Below, one piece after another: positions 10,211-19,184 of a DNA stretch of 64,000 bases. The position numbers were made by a program, and so were the translations under genes. The stretch lies in contig NZ_JAGINX010000001.1 of NCBI RefSeq assembly GCF_017876395.1, positions 62,001 to 126,000 on the forward strand, read 5' to 3'. Numbering within the stretch: position 1 is the first letter of the stretch; each line of letters starts with the position of its first letter. This stretch comes from Nesterenkonia lacusekhoensis (GTDB lineage Bacteria; Actinomycetota; Actinomycetes; Actinomycetales; Micrococcaceae). The notes under the pieces are model-generated. The model ran no database searches. It was not told the origin of the DNA and was given only the letters and a program-made list of their open reading frames with translations.

Positions 10211-11395
10211 TCAGGCCACGGAGACGCCCAGGACTGCTCCCAGCGCGTAGGTTAGCGCCGCAGCACCCAGTCCGATGGCCAGCTGACGCAGGCCGCGGGA
10301 GAGCGGGCTGGCCCCAGAGAGCAGACCCACCACTGCGCCGGTGCACATCAGCGCGGTGCCCACCAGTGCGGTGGAGATCCCGACGGCGATCCAGCCCACG
10401 GCGCCGATGAGATAGGGAAGGATCGGGATCAGCGCCCCGACGGCGAAGAAGCAGAAGCTCGAGCCGGCCGCAGTCCACGCGGAGCCGACCACCTCGTAGC
10501 CGTCCCAGGCGTCTGCCTCATCCTCGGCGTCCTTGGGCACGGAGAGCTCGGGCCGGCAGTCACATTCGAAGGCCCCCAGGCGCTCCAGGGCACGGTGCTC
10601 GGCATCCTCGCGGCTCAGTCCGCGCGCTCGGTAGACCAGCACCAGCTCGTTATGGTCCAGGTCCAGGTCAGGGGCGGCACGCAGGGTGGCGTGGGTGGGA
10701 CGGGTGGCATCGAGCAGCTCACGCTGGCTGCGTACGGAGATGAACTCACCGGCGGCCATGGACAATGCCCCGGCGAGCAGTCCGGCGATGCCGGTCAGCA
10801 GCACCACGGTGGCCCCCACGCCGGTGCCGCCCATACCCATGATCAGCGCGAAGTTGGAGACCAGCCCGTCGTTGGCTCCGAACACGGCCGCGCGGAACCC
10901 GCCGGAGAGCTTCTCCCGGCCACGGGCCGCCAAGGCCCGGACCACCTCCTCATGGATCTCCTCATCGGCCGCCATGCCTCGGGTGGCCGCCTCGTCATGG
11001 GCGTAGGGCGAATCGCCCTCAGCCCGCTGGGCCAGCGCCAGGACGAACACTGAGCCGAAGATCCGGGCCATCCAGCCCAGCAGCACGCGGTGGGCCGACG
11101 GAGAGGGCAGCCGCTGGGAATGCTCGCCCAGCAGGTCGCGCCAGTGCTGCTCGTGCCGTCGCTCCGCGGCGGCCAGTCCCAGCAGGATCTGTCGCTCCTC
11201 GCCCTGCTTCCTCTGCGCCAGGTCGGAGTAGAGGCGGCCCTCGGCGATCTCATCGGCGAGGTACTTCTGCCACCGCCTGATCTGCTGTCTGCTCGGCGGG
11301 GCAGAGGGCTGGGAGGCGGCGGGGTCGGCGTCGTCGGGGTGCTGGTCCTGGGAGGGGCTCACCCTCCCATTGTTCAGCGGATGGGACTGCCGCAT
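10211..11395 (-). CDS. Ferritin-like/VIT1 fusion iron-manganese transporter
   Basis: Membrane protein combining an N-terminal ferritin-like (rubrerythrin-type) helical domain (about residues 25-140, with EGRLYSDLAQRKQGEER and AAERRHEQHW supplying E/ExxH ligands) and a C-terminal CCC1/VIT1 transporter domain (FRAAVFGANDGLVSNFALIMG, about five membrane helices, GALSMAAGEFISVRSQ). The family exports or sequesters Fe2+/Mn2+. The transporter includes the usual cytosolic helical insert with acidic residues. The start is uncertain: ATG at 11395 is used; GTG at 11362 is an alternative, and the longest frame to 11461 would run into the palindrome upstream and is rejected. Confidence 0.88.
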   Translation of the reverse strand: MRQSHPLNNGRVSPSQDQHPDDADPAASQPSAPPSRQQIRRWQKYLADEIAEGRLYSDLAQRKQGEERQILLGLAAAERRHEQHWRDLLGEHSQRLPSPSAHRVLLGWMARIFGSVFVLALAQRAEGDSPYAHDEAATRGMAADEEIHEEVVRALAARGREKLSGGFRAAVFGANDGLVSNFALIMGMGGTGVGATVVLLTGIAGLLAGALSMAAGEFISVRSQRELLDATRPTHATLRAAPDLDLDHNELVLVYRARGLSREDAEHRALERLGAFECDCRPELSVPKDAEDEADAWDGYEVVGSAWTAAGSSFCFFAVGALIPILPYLIGAVGWIAVGISTALVGTALMCTGAVVGLLSGASPLSRGLRQLAIGLGAAALTYALGAVLGVSVA

Positions 11396-11445
11396 GAAGG
11401 GAGCGGAGAACTGTGACGATCCTTCGGGACCCCTAAACCTGTGTG

Positions 11446-11527
11446 ACCCTCGTTTTACCAAGCGTTTCTCAGATTACCCCTGCAGATCCGCAGGGGTAAT
11501 CTGAATCTGCCTTGGTAAAACGAGGGT
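11446..11527. repeat. Nested long palindrome 3' of the inositol monophosphatase gene
   Basis: Two nested perfect inverted repeats: outer 17-bp arms at 11446-11462 and 11511-11527, inner 14-bp arms at 11470-11483 and 11490-11503. The arms are separated by two 7-base bulges and closed by a 6-base loop. It lies 17 bp past the stop of the inositol monophosphatase gene on the minus strand. It could act as terminator or RNA stabiliser, or be a non-autonomous palindromic repeat. Confidence 0.85.
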
Positions 11528-11543
11528 GAGGGTGGGGCACGGG

Positions 11544-12398
11544 TCAGTGCTGGGCGAAGCGCCCGACGGCGCGCACCGCTGTCGGCGCCTCCGCGCCGGC
11601 CGCCAGGCCCACATAGCCCGGAGCCAGGTGACCGTCCGCGGACTCCGCACCGTCCCAGACCTTCCCACCCCGGGAGCCGAAGGGCAGGTATCGTCCGCCG
11701 GCTCGGCGCAGGATCAGCTGCCCGGCGGCCACATCCCAAGGGCTGGTGCTCCCGCCCGCTGCGACGTCGGCCCAGCCTGCCGCCGCGTGGCAGAGTTCCA
11801 GCGCTCCGGAGATCACCCGGCGCACCGAGGAGTAGGTGGTCACCAGCTCGCCGAACTGATCCAGCGCCTCCTGGCCGCGGGCTGCCAGCATCTCCGCCGA
11901 GGGGAAGCTGGTCACCAGGTTCAGCCGCTCCTCGGGGGCCGAGGTGGGCTCGGGCCGCAGCGGCTGCTCCTGGCCCTCGCCGGTGCGCAGGTAGGCCCCG
12001 GCATCGTCGGCGGAGAAGGTCAGCCGGTTCACCGGATCATGCACGACGCCGGCCACCACCTCATCGGCCCGTGCCGCGGCGATGGAGATGCTGAACATCG
12101 CGAAGCCGTGGGCGAAGTTGGAGGTGCCGTCGATCGGGTCGATGATCCATTCCAGAGCACCCTCACCCTGGGAACCGCCCTCCTCGCCGGTGATCCGAGA
12201 GTCCGGGACGGCGTGGGTCAGCGTCTCGATCAGCCGCTCCTCCGTCGAGGTGTCGTAATAGGTCACCAGGTCATGGGTGCTGGACTTGGTGGAGACCTCC
12301 ATCCCGGAGCGGAAGACCTCGGCGAGCACGACGCCGGCCTCCTCGGCTGCGGTCAGAGCGATCCGGCGGAGCTGGGCGGGGGAGAGTTCATCAGACAC
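11544..12398 (-). CDS. Inositol monophosphatase family protein
   Basis: Mg2+-dependent, Li+-sensitive-type phosphatase fold of 284 residues. Metal and substrate motifs are all present: ITGEEGG (Glu), WIIDPIDGTSNFAHG (the DPIDGT metal site) and STSPWDVAAGQLIL (second Asp site). Actinobacterial relatives dephosphorylate inositol-1-phosphate for inositol lipids and mycothiol, or histidinol phosphate; which applies here cannot be decided. Divergent from the glycosyltransferase gene at 12541. Confidence 0.92.
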   Translation of the reverse strand: MSDELSPAQLRRIALTAAEEAGVVLAEVFRSGMEVSTKSSTHDLVTYYDTSTEERLIETLTHAVPDSRITGEEGGSQGEGALEWIIDPIDGTSNFAHGFAMFSISIAAARADEVVAGVVHDPVNRLTFSADDAGAYLRTGEGQEQPLRPEPTSAPEERLNLVTSFPSAEMLAARGQEALDQFGELVTTYSSVRRVISGALELCHAAAGWADVAAGGSTSPWDVAAGQLILRRAGGRYLPFGSRGGKVWDGAESADGHLAPGYVGLAAGAEAPTAVRAVGRFAQH

Positions 12399-12540
12399 GG
12401 GACCACCCTAATCGCGCCCTGCGCCGGATCATCCACCGGCGCACTTCGGGGTCCTGCGAACCTCAGAGGTTCCCCGTCAGTTCACCTTCGCGTCATGGCG
12501 GCGTCGGATGCTCTGCACTTCGGCCTGACTATCGTGGACT

Positions 12541-13746
12541 GTGCGTGTTGCAGTGGTTGCCGAATCGTTCCTCCCACACATGAACGGGGTCACCAACTCC
12601 GTTCTGCAGGTGCTGTCCCATCTACGCCGACGCGGAGACGAAGTCACCGTGATCGCCCCCAGCGACTCCCTCTGGTGGGAGCCGGCGGTGGCCACCGAAC
12701 AGCGCGAGCTCTGCGCGGGGTTCCCGGTGCTGCGCGTTCCGTCTCTGCCGCTGCCTGACTATCCCAAGGTCAGGGTGGCCGCCGGCTTCACCCAACGGAT
12801 CCGGAACATCCTGGAGGACATCCAGCCCGACGTCGTCCACGTCGCCTCTCCCTTTGTGCTGGGCTGGCGCGCCATCCAGGCCGCCAACTCTCTGGGCCTG
12901 CCCACTGTCTCCATCTACCAGACCGAGGTCCCCGCCTATGCGGCCCGCTACCGGATCCCCTGGGCGGAGGAGCTGCTGTGGCAGCACGTGGACCGGATGC
13001 ACCAGGGCTCCACCCTGACTCTGGTGCCTTCCTCCTTCTGCAAGGATCAGCTGCGCGCCCGCGGCATCAAGCGCCTGAAGACCTGGCGCCGCGGCGTGGA
13101 CATGGAACGGTTCGACCCGGGACGCCGCGACGAGCGGCTGCGAGCCGAGATCGCCCCGAACGGGGAACAGCTGATCGGATTCGTGGGTCGGCTCGCCGCT
13201 GAGAAGCAGATCGAGGATCTGCGCGTCCTGGACGATCTTCCCGGCACCCGCCTGGTGATCATCGGCAACGGCCCCCAGGAGGAGAGTCTGCGCAGAGTGC
13301 TGCCCAACGCCCACTTCGCCGGATTCCGCGGCGGTGCCGACCTCGGCCGTCACGTGGCCAGCCTGGACGTCTTCGTCCACCCCGGCGAGGCCGAGACCTT
13401 CTGCCAGACCATCCAGGAGGCGATGGCCGCGGCCGTGCCGGTGGTCGCCGTCGGGCGAGGCGGCCCGCTGGACCTGGTCGACGTCGGGCAGACCGGCTGG
13501 CTCTATCAGCCCGGTGATCTCCAAGGGCTGCGCTCAGCAGTGCAGCACCTGACCGGCGACGACGCCGCCCGCGCCCGGTTCTCCGCGGCCGCCTGGTCAG
13601 CGGTGCAGGGGCGCAGCTGGGAGAGCATCTGCAACCAGCTGGTCGGACACTATTCGCGGGCGGTGGAGGTCAACCGACGCCGGCTGGACCGCCGGGCGAA
13701 GGATCTGCTGCGCGGGCCCTTCAGCCGAGGAGTCCCTGGCCTCTGA
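12541..13746 (+). CDS. GT4-family mannosyltransferase-like glycosyltransferase
   Basis: GT-B glycosyltransferase of family 4, 401 residues, GTG start. N-terminal acceptor domain begins MRVAVVAESFLPHMNGVTNS; the donor domain has GFVGRLAAEKQIEDL and the EX7E motif in GEAETFCQTIQEAMAA. It closely resembles actinobacterial MgtA/PimB-type alpha-mannosyltransferases that build lipomannan precursors on a glucuronosyl-diacylglycerol or phosphatidylinositol anchor at the cytoplasmic membrane; acceptor assignment is an inference. Its 3' end overlaps the convergent APP1 gene by 26 bp. Confidence 0.9.
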   Translation: MRVAVVAESFLPHMNGVTNSVLQVLSHLRRRGDEVTVIAPSDSLWWEPAVATEQRELCAGFPVLRVPSLPLPDYPKVRVAAGFTQRIRNILEDIQPDVVHVASPFVLGWRAIQAANSLGLPTVSIYQTEVPAYAARYRIPWAEELLWQHVDRMHQGSTLTLVPSSFCKDQLRARGIKRLKTWRRGVDMERFDPGRRDERLRAEIAPNGEQLIGFVGRLAAEKQIEDLRVLDDLPGTRLVIIGNGPQEESLRRVLPNAHFAGFRGGADLGRHVASLDVFVHPGEAETFCQTIQEAMAAAVPVVAVGRGGPLDLVDVGQTGWLYQPGDLQGLRSAVQHLTGDDAARARFSAAAWSAVQGRSWESICNQLVGHYSRAVEVNRRRLDRRAKDLLRGPFSRGVPGL

Positions 13747-14905
13747 GCTGGGATGCGATGGCTTTGCCGTCCGGACCATAGATCCACGGGATCCTGTGCT
13801 CACCCACATGCTGATACCCGTGGGCATGCTCACCCTCCTGAGCGCCGTGGAGCATATCCTCACCGACCGGATCCTCGGCACGGCCCCCGGCGAGCACCGC
13901 CTCCGAGTAGGTGAGCTCGCGGATGATGACCGCCGTGACCTTCTCCGGGTGGCGGCGGGCGAAGTCGGCGTAGATCTGCGGGTCGTGCTGACCGTCGTCG
14001 CCGATCAGCACCCAGCTCATCGCCGGGAAGTCGCGAGCCAGCCGCTCCAGCTGCTGCTCCTTGTGCAGCTGACCTGAGCGGAACCAGCGGTCTTCGGTGG
14101 GGCCCCAGTCGGTCAGCAGCAGCGGGCCGCGTGGGTAGAGGTTCCTGGAGAGGAAGCGGGTCAGCGTCTGGGCCACGTTCCACGCGCCGGTGGAGAGGTA
14201 GAGCACCGGCCCCTCCTGGCCGTGCTCGGCGCGCGAACGGTTCAGCAGGCGCTCCATCATCACCGCCATCCCGGGTGTGGGGGTGCGCGCATGCTCATCC
14301 AGGACGAAGGAGTTCCATGCCGCCAGCAGCGGACGCGGCAGCTTGGTCACCACCACGGTGTCATCGACGTCGCAGACGACGCCGAACTGTGCCGCCTCAT
14401 CGATGACGGTGAGCTCGGCAGTGGTCGGATCCGCACCCTCAGCGGTCAGGGTCACGCCCTGCCAGCCGGGCTCCAGGCGCGCGCCCACGGCCCGCAGATC
14501 GACCACGGTGTCGATGATCCCGCCCCGGTCTGCGGTGACTTCGAAGGCGTGGCCGGCCACGTTCAGCGTGACCTCGGCGAAGGGCACCGGGGCGGAGATG
14601 AAGTTGCGCCAGCCGCGGACGCCGTCGGTGATGACTTTGGCCACCCGGCGCCCGTTCTCGAAGTGCGAGTCAGGGGCCATCACGATCCGGGAGAAGATCC
14701 GGATCCAGTGCTGGGTGCCGTAACCGGTCAGCGAGAGCACCGTGACGTGTTGGCGGCGGCGTCGGGCCATGGTCAGCCGCAGCTGGTGCCAGCGGTCCTC
14801 CACCTTCATGGCCCGGTTCCGGGCCCGGTCCGAGAGGTGGTGGCGGAGTGCTGCCCGGTCCTGGGCGACATGGGTGGGGAGCTGCTCCCCGGCGTCGTGG
14901 CTCAT
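13721..14905 (-). CDS. APP1-domain phosphatase (DUF2183)
   Basis: About 394 residues. The C-terminal half is an APP1/DUF2183 HAD-like phosphatase domain: nucleophile motif VCDVDDTVVVTKLPRP, LYLSTGAWN (motif II) and LIGDDGQHDPQIY (motif IV). The yeast relative is a phosphatidate phosphatase; bacterial substrates are unknown. The N-terminal part (about 30-170) is a beta-rich accessory region typical of the family. The open frame extends far upstream to 16360, but that part is antisense to the DUF6350 gene. The ATG at 14905 (MSHDAGEQLPTHVAQD) fits. Tail-to-tail overlap with the glycosyltransferase. Confidence 0.88.
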   Translation of the reverse strand: MSHDAGEQLPTHVAQDRAALRHHLSDRARNRAMKVEDRWHQLRLTMARRRRQHVTVLSLTGYGTQHWIRIFSRIVMAPDSHFENGRRVAKVITDGVRGWRNFISAPVPFAEVTLNVAGHAFEVTADRGGIIDTVVDLRAVGARLEPGWQGVTLTAEGADPTTAELTVIDEAAQFGVVCDVDDTVVVTKLPRPLLAAWNSFVLDEHARTPTPGMAVMMERLLNRSRAEHGQEGPVLYLSTGAWNVAQTLTRFLSRNLYPRGPLLLTDWGPTEDRWFRSGQLHKEQQLERLARDFPAMSWVLIGDDGQHDPQIYADFARRHPEKVTAVIIRELTYSEAVLAGGRAEDPVGEDMLHGAQEGEHAHGYQHVGEHRIPWIYGPDGKAIASQLRGQGLLG

Positions 14906-15001
14906 CAGGTTCCATCCTAGTAGCACCGCCCACCTCACAGTTTCCTGAAAATGGCTGTCGGTTCGGTCCAGGCACCCCGCCGGCTGGCACCATAGGAGAC
15001 G

Positions 15002-16660
15002 ATGGCCAGCACCGATGACCCCCGCGACACCTCCGCCGAGCACGACGGCACAGACGCCGGCAGCACTGCGGAGGAGGACGCCGCGCCGGCCGGCTCCTGG
15101 AGGCAGCGGCTGCCGGCCATGCCGCTGTGGCTGCTGGGCATCCTGGAGGCTGTGCAGATGCTGCTGGCCACCGCGCTGCTGGTGGTCCTGCCGGTGCTGG
15201 GGATGAGTCTGGCCGGGGGCTTCGAGCAGATCACCCCCGGATTCGTCAGCGGATTGGCCGCCCAGATCTGGATGGTCATCCACGGCGTCCCCGTGGAGCT
15301 GATCGTCAGCCTCGACGACGGCGCCCTCGGCGAGGGCGTGAGCATTCCCGACGGCGGCTGGTTCCACCTGGTGCCCCTGGGCCTGACCCTGATCCCCCTG
15401 GCCCTGGCCTGGAGGGCCGGACGCCGACTGGCCCAGGGCGCCTACTCCGATCAGATCTGGCACGGCCTGCTGCCCCTGGTGATCAGCTACGCGGGGGCGG
15501 GGGCAGGACTCAGCATGCTCGCCCAGGACACCGCCTTCGACGTGCACCCGGTCTTCGCGGCCCTCTGCGCGGCAGCCGTGATGACGCTGGGCTCGCTGAG
15601 CGGCTGCTATGCCGAGGCGCGCAGCTGGACCCGCATGATCGGTGTGGATCTGGAGTCCCGGATCGAAGAGTTCTCTCAGCAGCTGCGTTGGGCCGGGTCC
15701 TACGCCTGGGCCATCCTGCGGGCCGGGGCCGTGGCCTGCGTGGTCGCCGTCGGGCTCTCGGCTCTGCTGCTGGCCGGCCAGATCGGGGTGCGGTGGATGG
15801 ACGTGGCCAACGTCTACCAGCAGCTTGACCCCGGTTTCTGGGGCATCCTCGGGCTGACGCTGCTGCACCTGGGACTGCTGCCCAACATGATCCTCTGGAC
15901 CCTGGCCTACGCCACCGGCGCCGGGTTCTCCATGGGCGCCGGGACCACAGTGGCCCCCTACGCCGTGGAGCTGGGGCCGCTGCCGGCTGTCCCGATCCTC
16001 GGCGCACTGCCGCAGGGGGCTCCGGAGGGAGCCCTGGCTGTGCTGCTGGTGCCGGTGCTCGCCGGGACGGCCGCCGGCTGGTGGCTGATGCGCGAGGGCG
16101 AGAACCACCTGGATGACTGGTTCGCGCTGCGGATCGCCGCGCGCCCGCTCTCCCTGACGATCTCCACGCTGGCGCTGGGGGTCTTCACCGGACTGGCCGC
16201 CGCCGCGCTCGCCGTCGGCCCGCTGTGGCTCTCCCACATCTCGCTGGGCATGGGGCGGATGACCGATATCGGCCCCGACGCGGCGCTGTCCGCGGCCCTG
16301 TTGGGCGCCTGGGTGGGGCTCGGTGCGATCATCGGCTACCTGCTGGCACCGGCCGCGCACCAGGTGCGCCGCCGTCGGGCAGCAGAGGCTGAGGACGAGG
16401 AGTTCGGCGCGGAGTCTGCGGAGGCGCTCGATGACGCCGCTGCAGTCGCCGGGGCCGCAGATGAGGAGGAGCTCACCGCGTCGAAGCCGGTGCGTCCGGT
16501 CAGCACGGATGGGGAAGATGCTCGGCAGGCGCCCGGCGCCCAGCAGGAAGAGAGCATCGAGAGCGGCGAGGCGGTGGACGAGTTCACCGCACGGATGCGT
16601 GCTCGCCGTGAGGACGCAACCGATAAGAGCTCTCCGCTGCGTCCGCTGCGCCGCGACTGA
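15002..16660 (+). CDS. DUF6350 polytopic membrane protein
   Basis: 552 residues with about ten hydrophobic segments between residues 40 and 465, then an acidic, low-complexity cytoplasmic tail rich in Glu/Ala. It matches the DUF6350 family that lies next to purN/purH in many actinobacteria; here purN follows on the opposite strand. Function unknown. ATG at 15002 is the first start after the divergent APP1 gene, 96 bp away. Confidence 0.85.
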   Translation: MASTDDPRDTSAEHDGTDAGSTAEEDAAPAGSWRQRLPAMPLWLLGILEAVQMLLATALLVVLPVLGMSLAGGFEQITPGFVSGLAAQIWMVIHGVPVELIVSLDDGALGEGVSIPDGGWFHLVPLGLTLIPLALAWRAGRRLAQGAYSDQIWHGLLPLVISYAGAGAGLSMLAQDTAFDVHPVFAALCAAAVMTLGSLSGCYAEARSWTRMIGVDLESRIEEFSQQLRWAGSYAWAILRAGAVACVVAVGLSALLLAGQIGVRWMDVANVYQQLDPGFWGILGLTLLHLGLLPNMILWTLAYATGAGFSMGAGTTVAPYAVELGPLPAVPILGALPQGAPEGALAVLLVPVLAGTAAGWWLMREGENHLDDWFALRIAARPLSLTISTLALGVFTGLAAAALAVGPLWLSHISLGMGRMTDIGPDAALSAALLGAWVGLGAIIGYLLAPAAHQVRRRRAAEAEDEEFGAESAEALDDAAAVAGAADEEELTASKPVRPVSTDGEDARQAPGAQQEESIESGEAVDEFTARMRARREDATDKSSPLRPLRRD

Positions 16661-16680
16661 GCGACCCTGGTCAGAAGGCT

Positions 16681-16725
16681 CGCTGCCGGGAAGCCAGCGG
16701 CAGGGAAGTCAGCGGCAGGGAAGTC
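16681..16725. repeat. 15-bp tandem repeat, three copies
   Basis: Two identical AGCGGCAGGGAAGTC units (16696-16710, 16711-16725) preceded by a diverged copy at 16681-16695. It lies between the convergent DUF6350 and purN genes and runs into the purN stop codon. Probably slippage; no function seen. Confidence 0.8.
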
Positions 16726-17332
16726 AGCCCAGCCGGATCTCTCCGGCGGCGATCCCCGCCAGAGTCTCCACCAGCAGGCGGCGCTCCTCAGTCTTGATGC
16801 GATCGTGCAGGGAGCCTTCGTCCTCACCGGCACGGACCCGCACTGCCTCCTGAGCGATGATCGGCCCGGTGTCCACTCCGGCATCCACCTGATGCACTGT
16901 GCAGCCGGTGATCCTGACCCCGTGGGCCAGCGCATCGCGGACGGCATGGGCACCGGGGAAACTGGGCAGCAGCGCCGGATGCGTGTTGATCACCGGAACC
17001 CCGACGCCGTCGAGGAACTCCTCGCCCAGGATCCGCATGAACCCGCTGGTGACCACCAGATCGGGGGAGTGGGAGCGTACCGCCGCGCAGAGCTCACGGT
17101 TCCAGGCCGCGCGCACCCGCGCGGCTTCCTCGGGGTCCCTGCGGCTCAGCCCCTTCTCCAGCGGGACCGCGAAGGTCGGGATCCCTGCGGCCGCCGAGCG
17201 CTCCAGCCCGCCGCAGTCAGGGACGTCTGAGCCCACTGCGGCCAGATCCACCGGCAGCTGACCGGAGGAGACGGCGTCGATGACGGCCTGCAGGTTCGTC
17301 CCGGATCCCGAGACCAGCACCACGATTCGCAT
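16724..17332 (-). CDS. purN: Phosphoribosylglycinamide formyltransferase
   Basis: Purine synthesis enzyme transferring the formyl group of 10-formyltetrahydrofolate to GAR. 202 residues, normal length. Start MRIVVLVSGSGTNLQAVIDA contains the phosphate-binding loop. The catalytic region is VINTHPALLPSFPGAHAV (Asn/His), with GCTVHQVDAGVDTGPII carrying the catalytic Asp. Convergent with DUF6350 rather than downstream of it as in many relatives. Confidence 0.96.
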   Translation of the reverse strand: MRIVVLVSGSGTNLQAVIDAVSSGQLPVDLAAVGSDVPDCGGLERSAAAGIPTFAVPLEKGLSRRDPEEAARVRAAWNRELCAAVRSHSPDLVVTSGFMRILGEEFLDGVGVPVINTHPALLPSFPGAHAVRDALAHGVRITGCTVHQVDAGVDTGPIIAQEAVRVRAGEDEGSLHDRIKTEERRLLVETLAGIAAGEIRLG

Positions 17333-17387
17333 GGACTACAGCCTATAAGAGGTGATGGCGGCCCGGTGTGCCTCTAGAGTGGTCGGG

Positions 17388-17783
17388 ATGAGTGTGGAGA
17401 AGCAGCGGGAGGCCCAGTGGCCCTATGCACGAATGACCCTGTGGCTGCTGCTGGCGGTGATCGTCGCCTATGCGGGGCTTCAGGCGCCCCTGCCGTACCG
17501 GTTGGTGGCTGTGGTGGCCGGGCTGGTCGGTGTCGGCGGCGGGATCGTCCTGGTGGTGCAGTCGCTGCGGAAGAAGCTCTCGGTGCTGATGCTCCTCAGC
17601 GGCCTGATCGCTGTGCTGGCCTGCGGGATGTTCGCAGGCACGGCTGCGGCGCAGGCCCTCTTCTGGGACGCGACGGTGGAGTTCGACGAATGCCAGGCCT
17701 CTGCGTTGACCGAGCGTTCGATGAGCCGCTGCTTCATCGAGTATGAGGAGGACATGCTCGATTCTGTCCCGTCGCCGTTCTGA
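17388..17783 (+). CDS. Small membrane protein, unknown
   Basis: 131 residues from the ATG at 17388 (MSVEKQREAQWPYARMTLW). The frame opens at 17352, but those codons overlap the purN promoter region. Three hydrophobic helices at about residues 17-33, 40-58 and 65-88 precede a soluble C-terminal tail with two Cys (FDECQASALTERSMSRCFIEY) that could form a disulfide outside the membrane. No family recognised. Followed by a bidirectional hairpin terminator. Confidence 0.7.
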   Translation: MSVEKQREAQWPYARMTLWLLLAVIVAYAGLQAPLPYRLVAVVAGLVGVGGGIVLVVQSLRKKLSVLMLLSGLIAVLACGMFAGTAAAQALFWDATVEFDECQASALTERSMSRCFIEYEEDMLDSVPSPF

Positions 17784-17814
17784 GGGCTGCCCAGCAGCCG
17801 TCGCTCCATGAGAA

Positions 17815-17854
17815 GGGCCCCGGCCGAGCCTCATGGAGAGGCTGACCGGGGCCC
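17815..17854. terminator. Bidirectional hairpin terminator
   Basis: An 18-base left arm (17815-17832) pairs with 17838-17854 across a 5-base loop, with one unpaired base. GGGCCCCGG...CCGGGGCCC forms the base of the stem. It sits between convergent genes ending at 17783 and 17896. Confidence 0.8.
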
Positions 17855-17895
17855 TGGTCGTCGCGGCTCCGCTGGGCGCCGCGACGGGGTGAGGC

Positions 17896-19026
17896 TCAGG
17901 AGAGGTTCTTGCGGTTCTTCCGCTGCACCTTGTTGAACGCCTTGGTCTCGGCGACGAACTGGTTGCTCGGCCCCAGGAAGAGCAGCACCAGGGTCAGGAT
18001 CGCCACGGCCACGACGGCCAGGTTCTCCCAGCCGAGCAGCACGGAGCCCAAGGAGAGGACCAGGACGACGGCGGCCAGGGCGCGGAAGGCGCCGCTTCCG
18101 GAGGTCCCCTGGATGCCGAGCAGGATCAGCACAGCCGCGATGACGACGGCCGCGATCACCCAGAGCCACCGCAGCGTGCTGGGCTCCATGGGAATGGCAC
18201 CGAGGAGGGTCTGTGCCCGATCACCGGTGCTGGCGTTGCTCATCTCCACGAAGGCCAGCAGTGCGAGGGAGAAGATGCCCACGCCCAGGATGATCATCAG
18301 CAGCATGGCGGCCCACATGGTCAGCGGACGGCGGGGCTTCTTGCCGCTCACTGCGGCGGCCTCCACCGCCTGCTTCCGCTTGGCCTTCTTCTCTCGCTTG
18401 GCCAGATCCTTGTTCTGCTGGGGATCCTGCCGGGGCTGGCCCTGCGGCGGGTAGCCCGGCTGCTGACCCTGCTGCGGGTAACCCGGCTGCTGACCCTGCT
18501 GCTGTGCGTACTGATCCGGATGACCGTACTGGGGCTGCTGCTGGCCGTACTGGCCCGGCTGGCCGTACTGCTGGGGCTGCTGCTGTGCGTACTGGTCCGG
18601 CTGACCATACTGCTGCGGCGGCTGCTGCTGTGTGTACTGCCCCGGCTGACCGTACTGGGGCTGCCCCTGACCGTACTGCTGCGGGGGAAGGCCCTGGCCC
18701 TGCTGCTCGTACTGGCCCGGCTGGCCATATTGCGGCTGTTGGCCGTACTGGGGCTGCTGTGCGTACTGGCCCTGCGGATGGTCGGGGTGCTGGCTGTACT
18801 GCTGCGGTGCCGGTGCGCCCGGTGCCGGTGCCCCCGGGATCGGTCCGGCCGGACTGGCGGAGTGAGCCGAATTCGCCGAAGGCTGGGAGGGAGCCCAGGC
18901 CTGTGGCGGGGTCTCACCGGGAGCCGGCTGAGCGGCGTCGGGCTGTTCCGTCTCGGGCTGCCCAGGGTTCGGGTGCTGAGGCGCAGCACCTTCCTCAGGG
19001 GTGTTCTCGTCGGGGGAGTTGCTCAT
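17896..19026 (-). CDS. Gln/Tyr/Gly-rich membrane protein
   Basis: About 376 residues. Residues 1-200 are low complexity: a Pro/Ala-rich opening, then many imperfect repeats of the type QYGQPGQYAQQ, prion-like in composition. A short basic linker (KREKKAKRKQ) leads to three or four membrane helices (about 230-365). Actinobacterial proteins of this design are mostly uncharacterised envelope proteins. The repeats are reflected in imperfect DNA repeats at about 18460-18790. ATG at 19026 (MSNSPDEN) and ATG at 19035 are both possible; the former is used. Confidence 0.8.
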   Translation of the reverse strand: MSNSPDENTPEEGAAPQHPNPGQPETEQPDAAQPAPGETPPQAWAPSQPSANSAHSASPAGPIPGAPAPGAPAPQQYSQHPDHPQGQYAQQPQYGQQPQYGQPGQYEQQGQGLPPQQYGQGQPQYGQPGQYTQQQPPQQYGQPDQYAQQQPQQYGQPGQYGQQQPQYGHPDQYAQQQGQQPGYPQQGQQPGYPPQGQPRQDPQQNKDLAKREKKAKRKQAVEAAAVSGKKPRRPLTMWAAMLLMIILGVGIFSLALLAFVEMSNASTGDRAQTLLGAIPMEPSTLRWLWVIAAVVIAAVLILLGIQGTSGSGAFRALAAVVLVLSLGSVLLGWENLAVVAVAILTLVLLFLGPSNQFVAETKAFNKVQRKNRKNLS

Positions 19027-19184
19027 GTCCCTCATCCTTACCTCGGGTGTCCGTTCGTCTTCCGTCAGCCTACCGGCCGGAGAGCCTCAGCGGCAGGGCC
19101 GACCAGGCATTTTGGTGCTCGGTCAGGGGCGGCCCCTCCATGCCGTGTCCGGAGGTGCCGCCGAAGAGATGCCAGACTGGTGCC

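Noticed and set aside
14906-16360. Very long minus-strand open frame joined to the APP1 gene
   Set aside because: It is antisense to the DUF6350 membrane protein and His/Gln/Gly-rich as expected for the complement of high-GC coding DNA. Only the part from 14905 downward matches a family.
18460-18790. Plus-strand Leu/Val/Ala-rich frames opposite the Gln/Tyr repeat gene as a membrane protein
   Set aside because: They are the reverse complement of the CAG/TAC/GGC repeats and have no independent start or family match.
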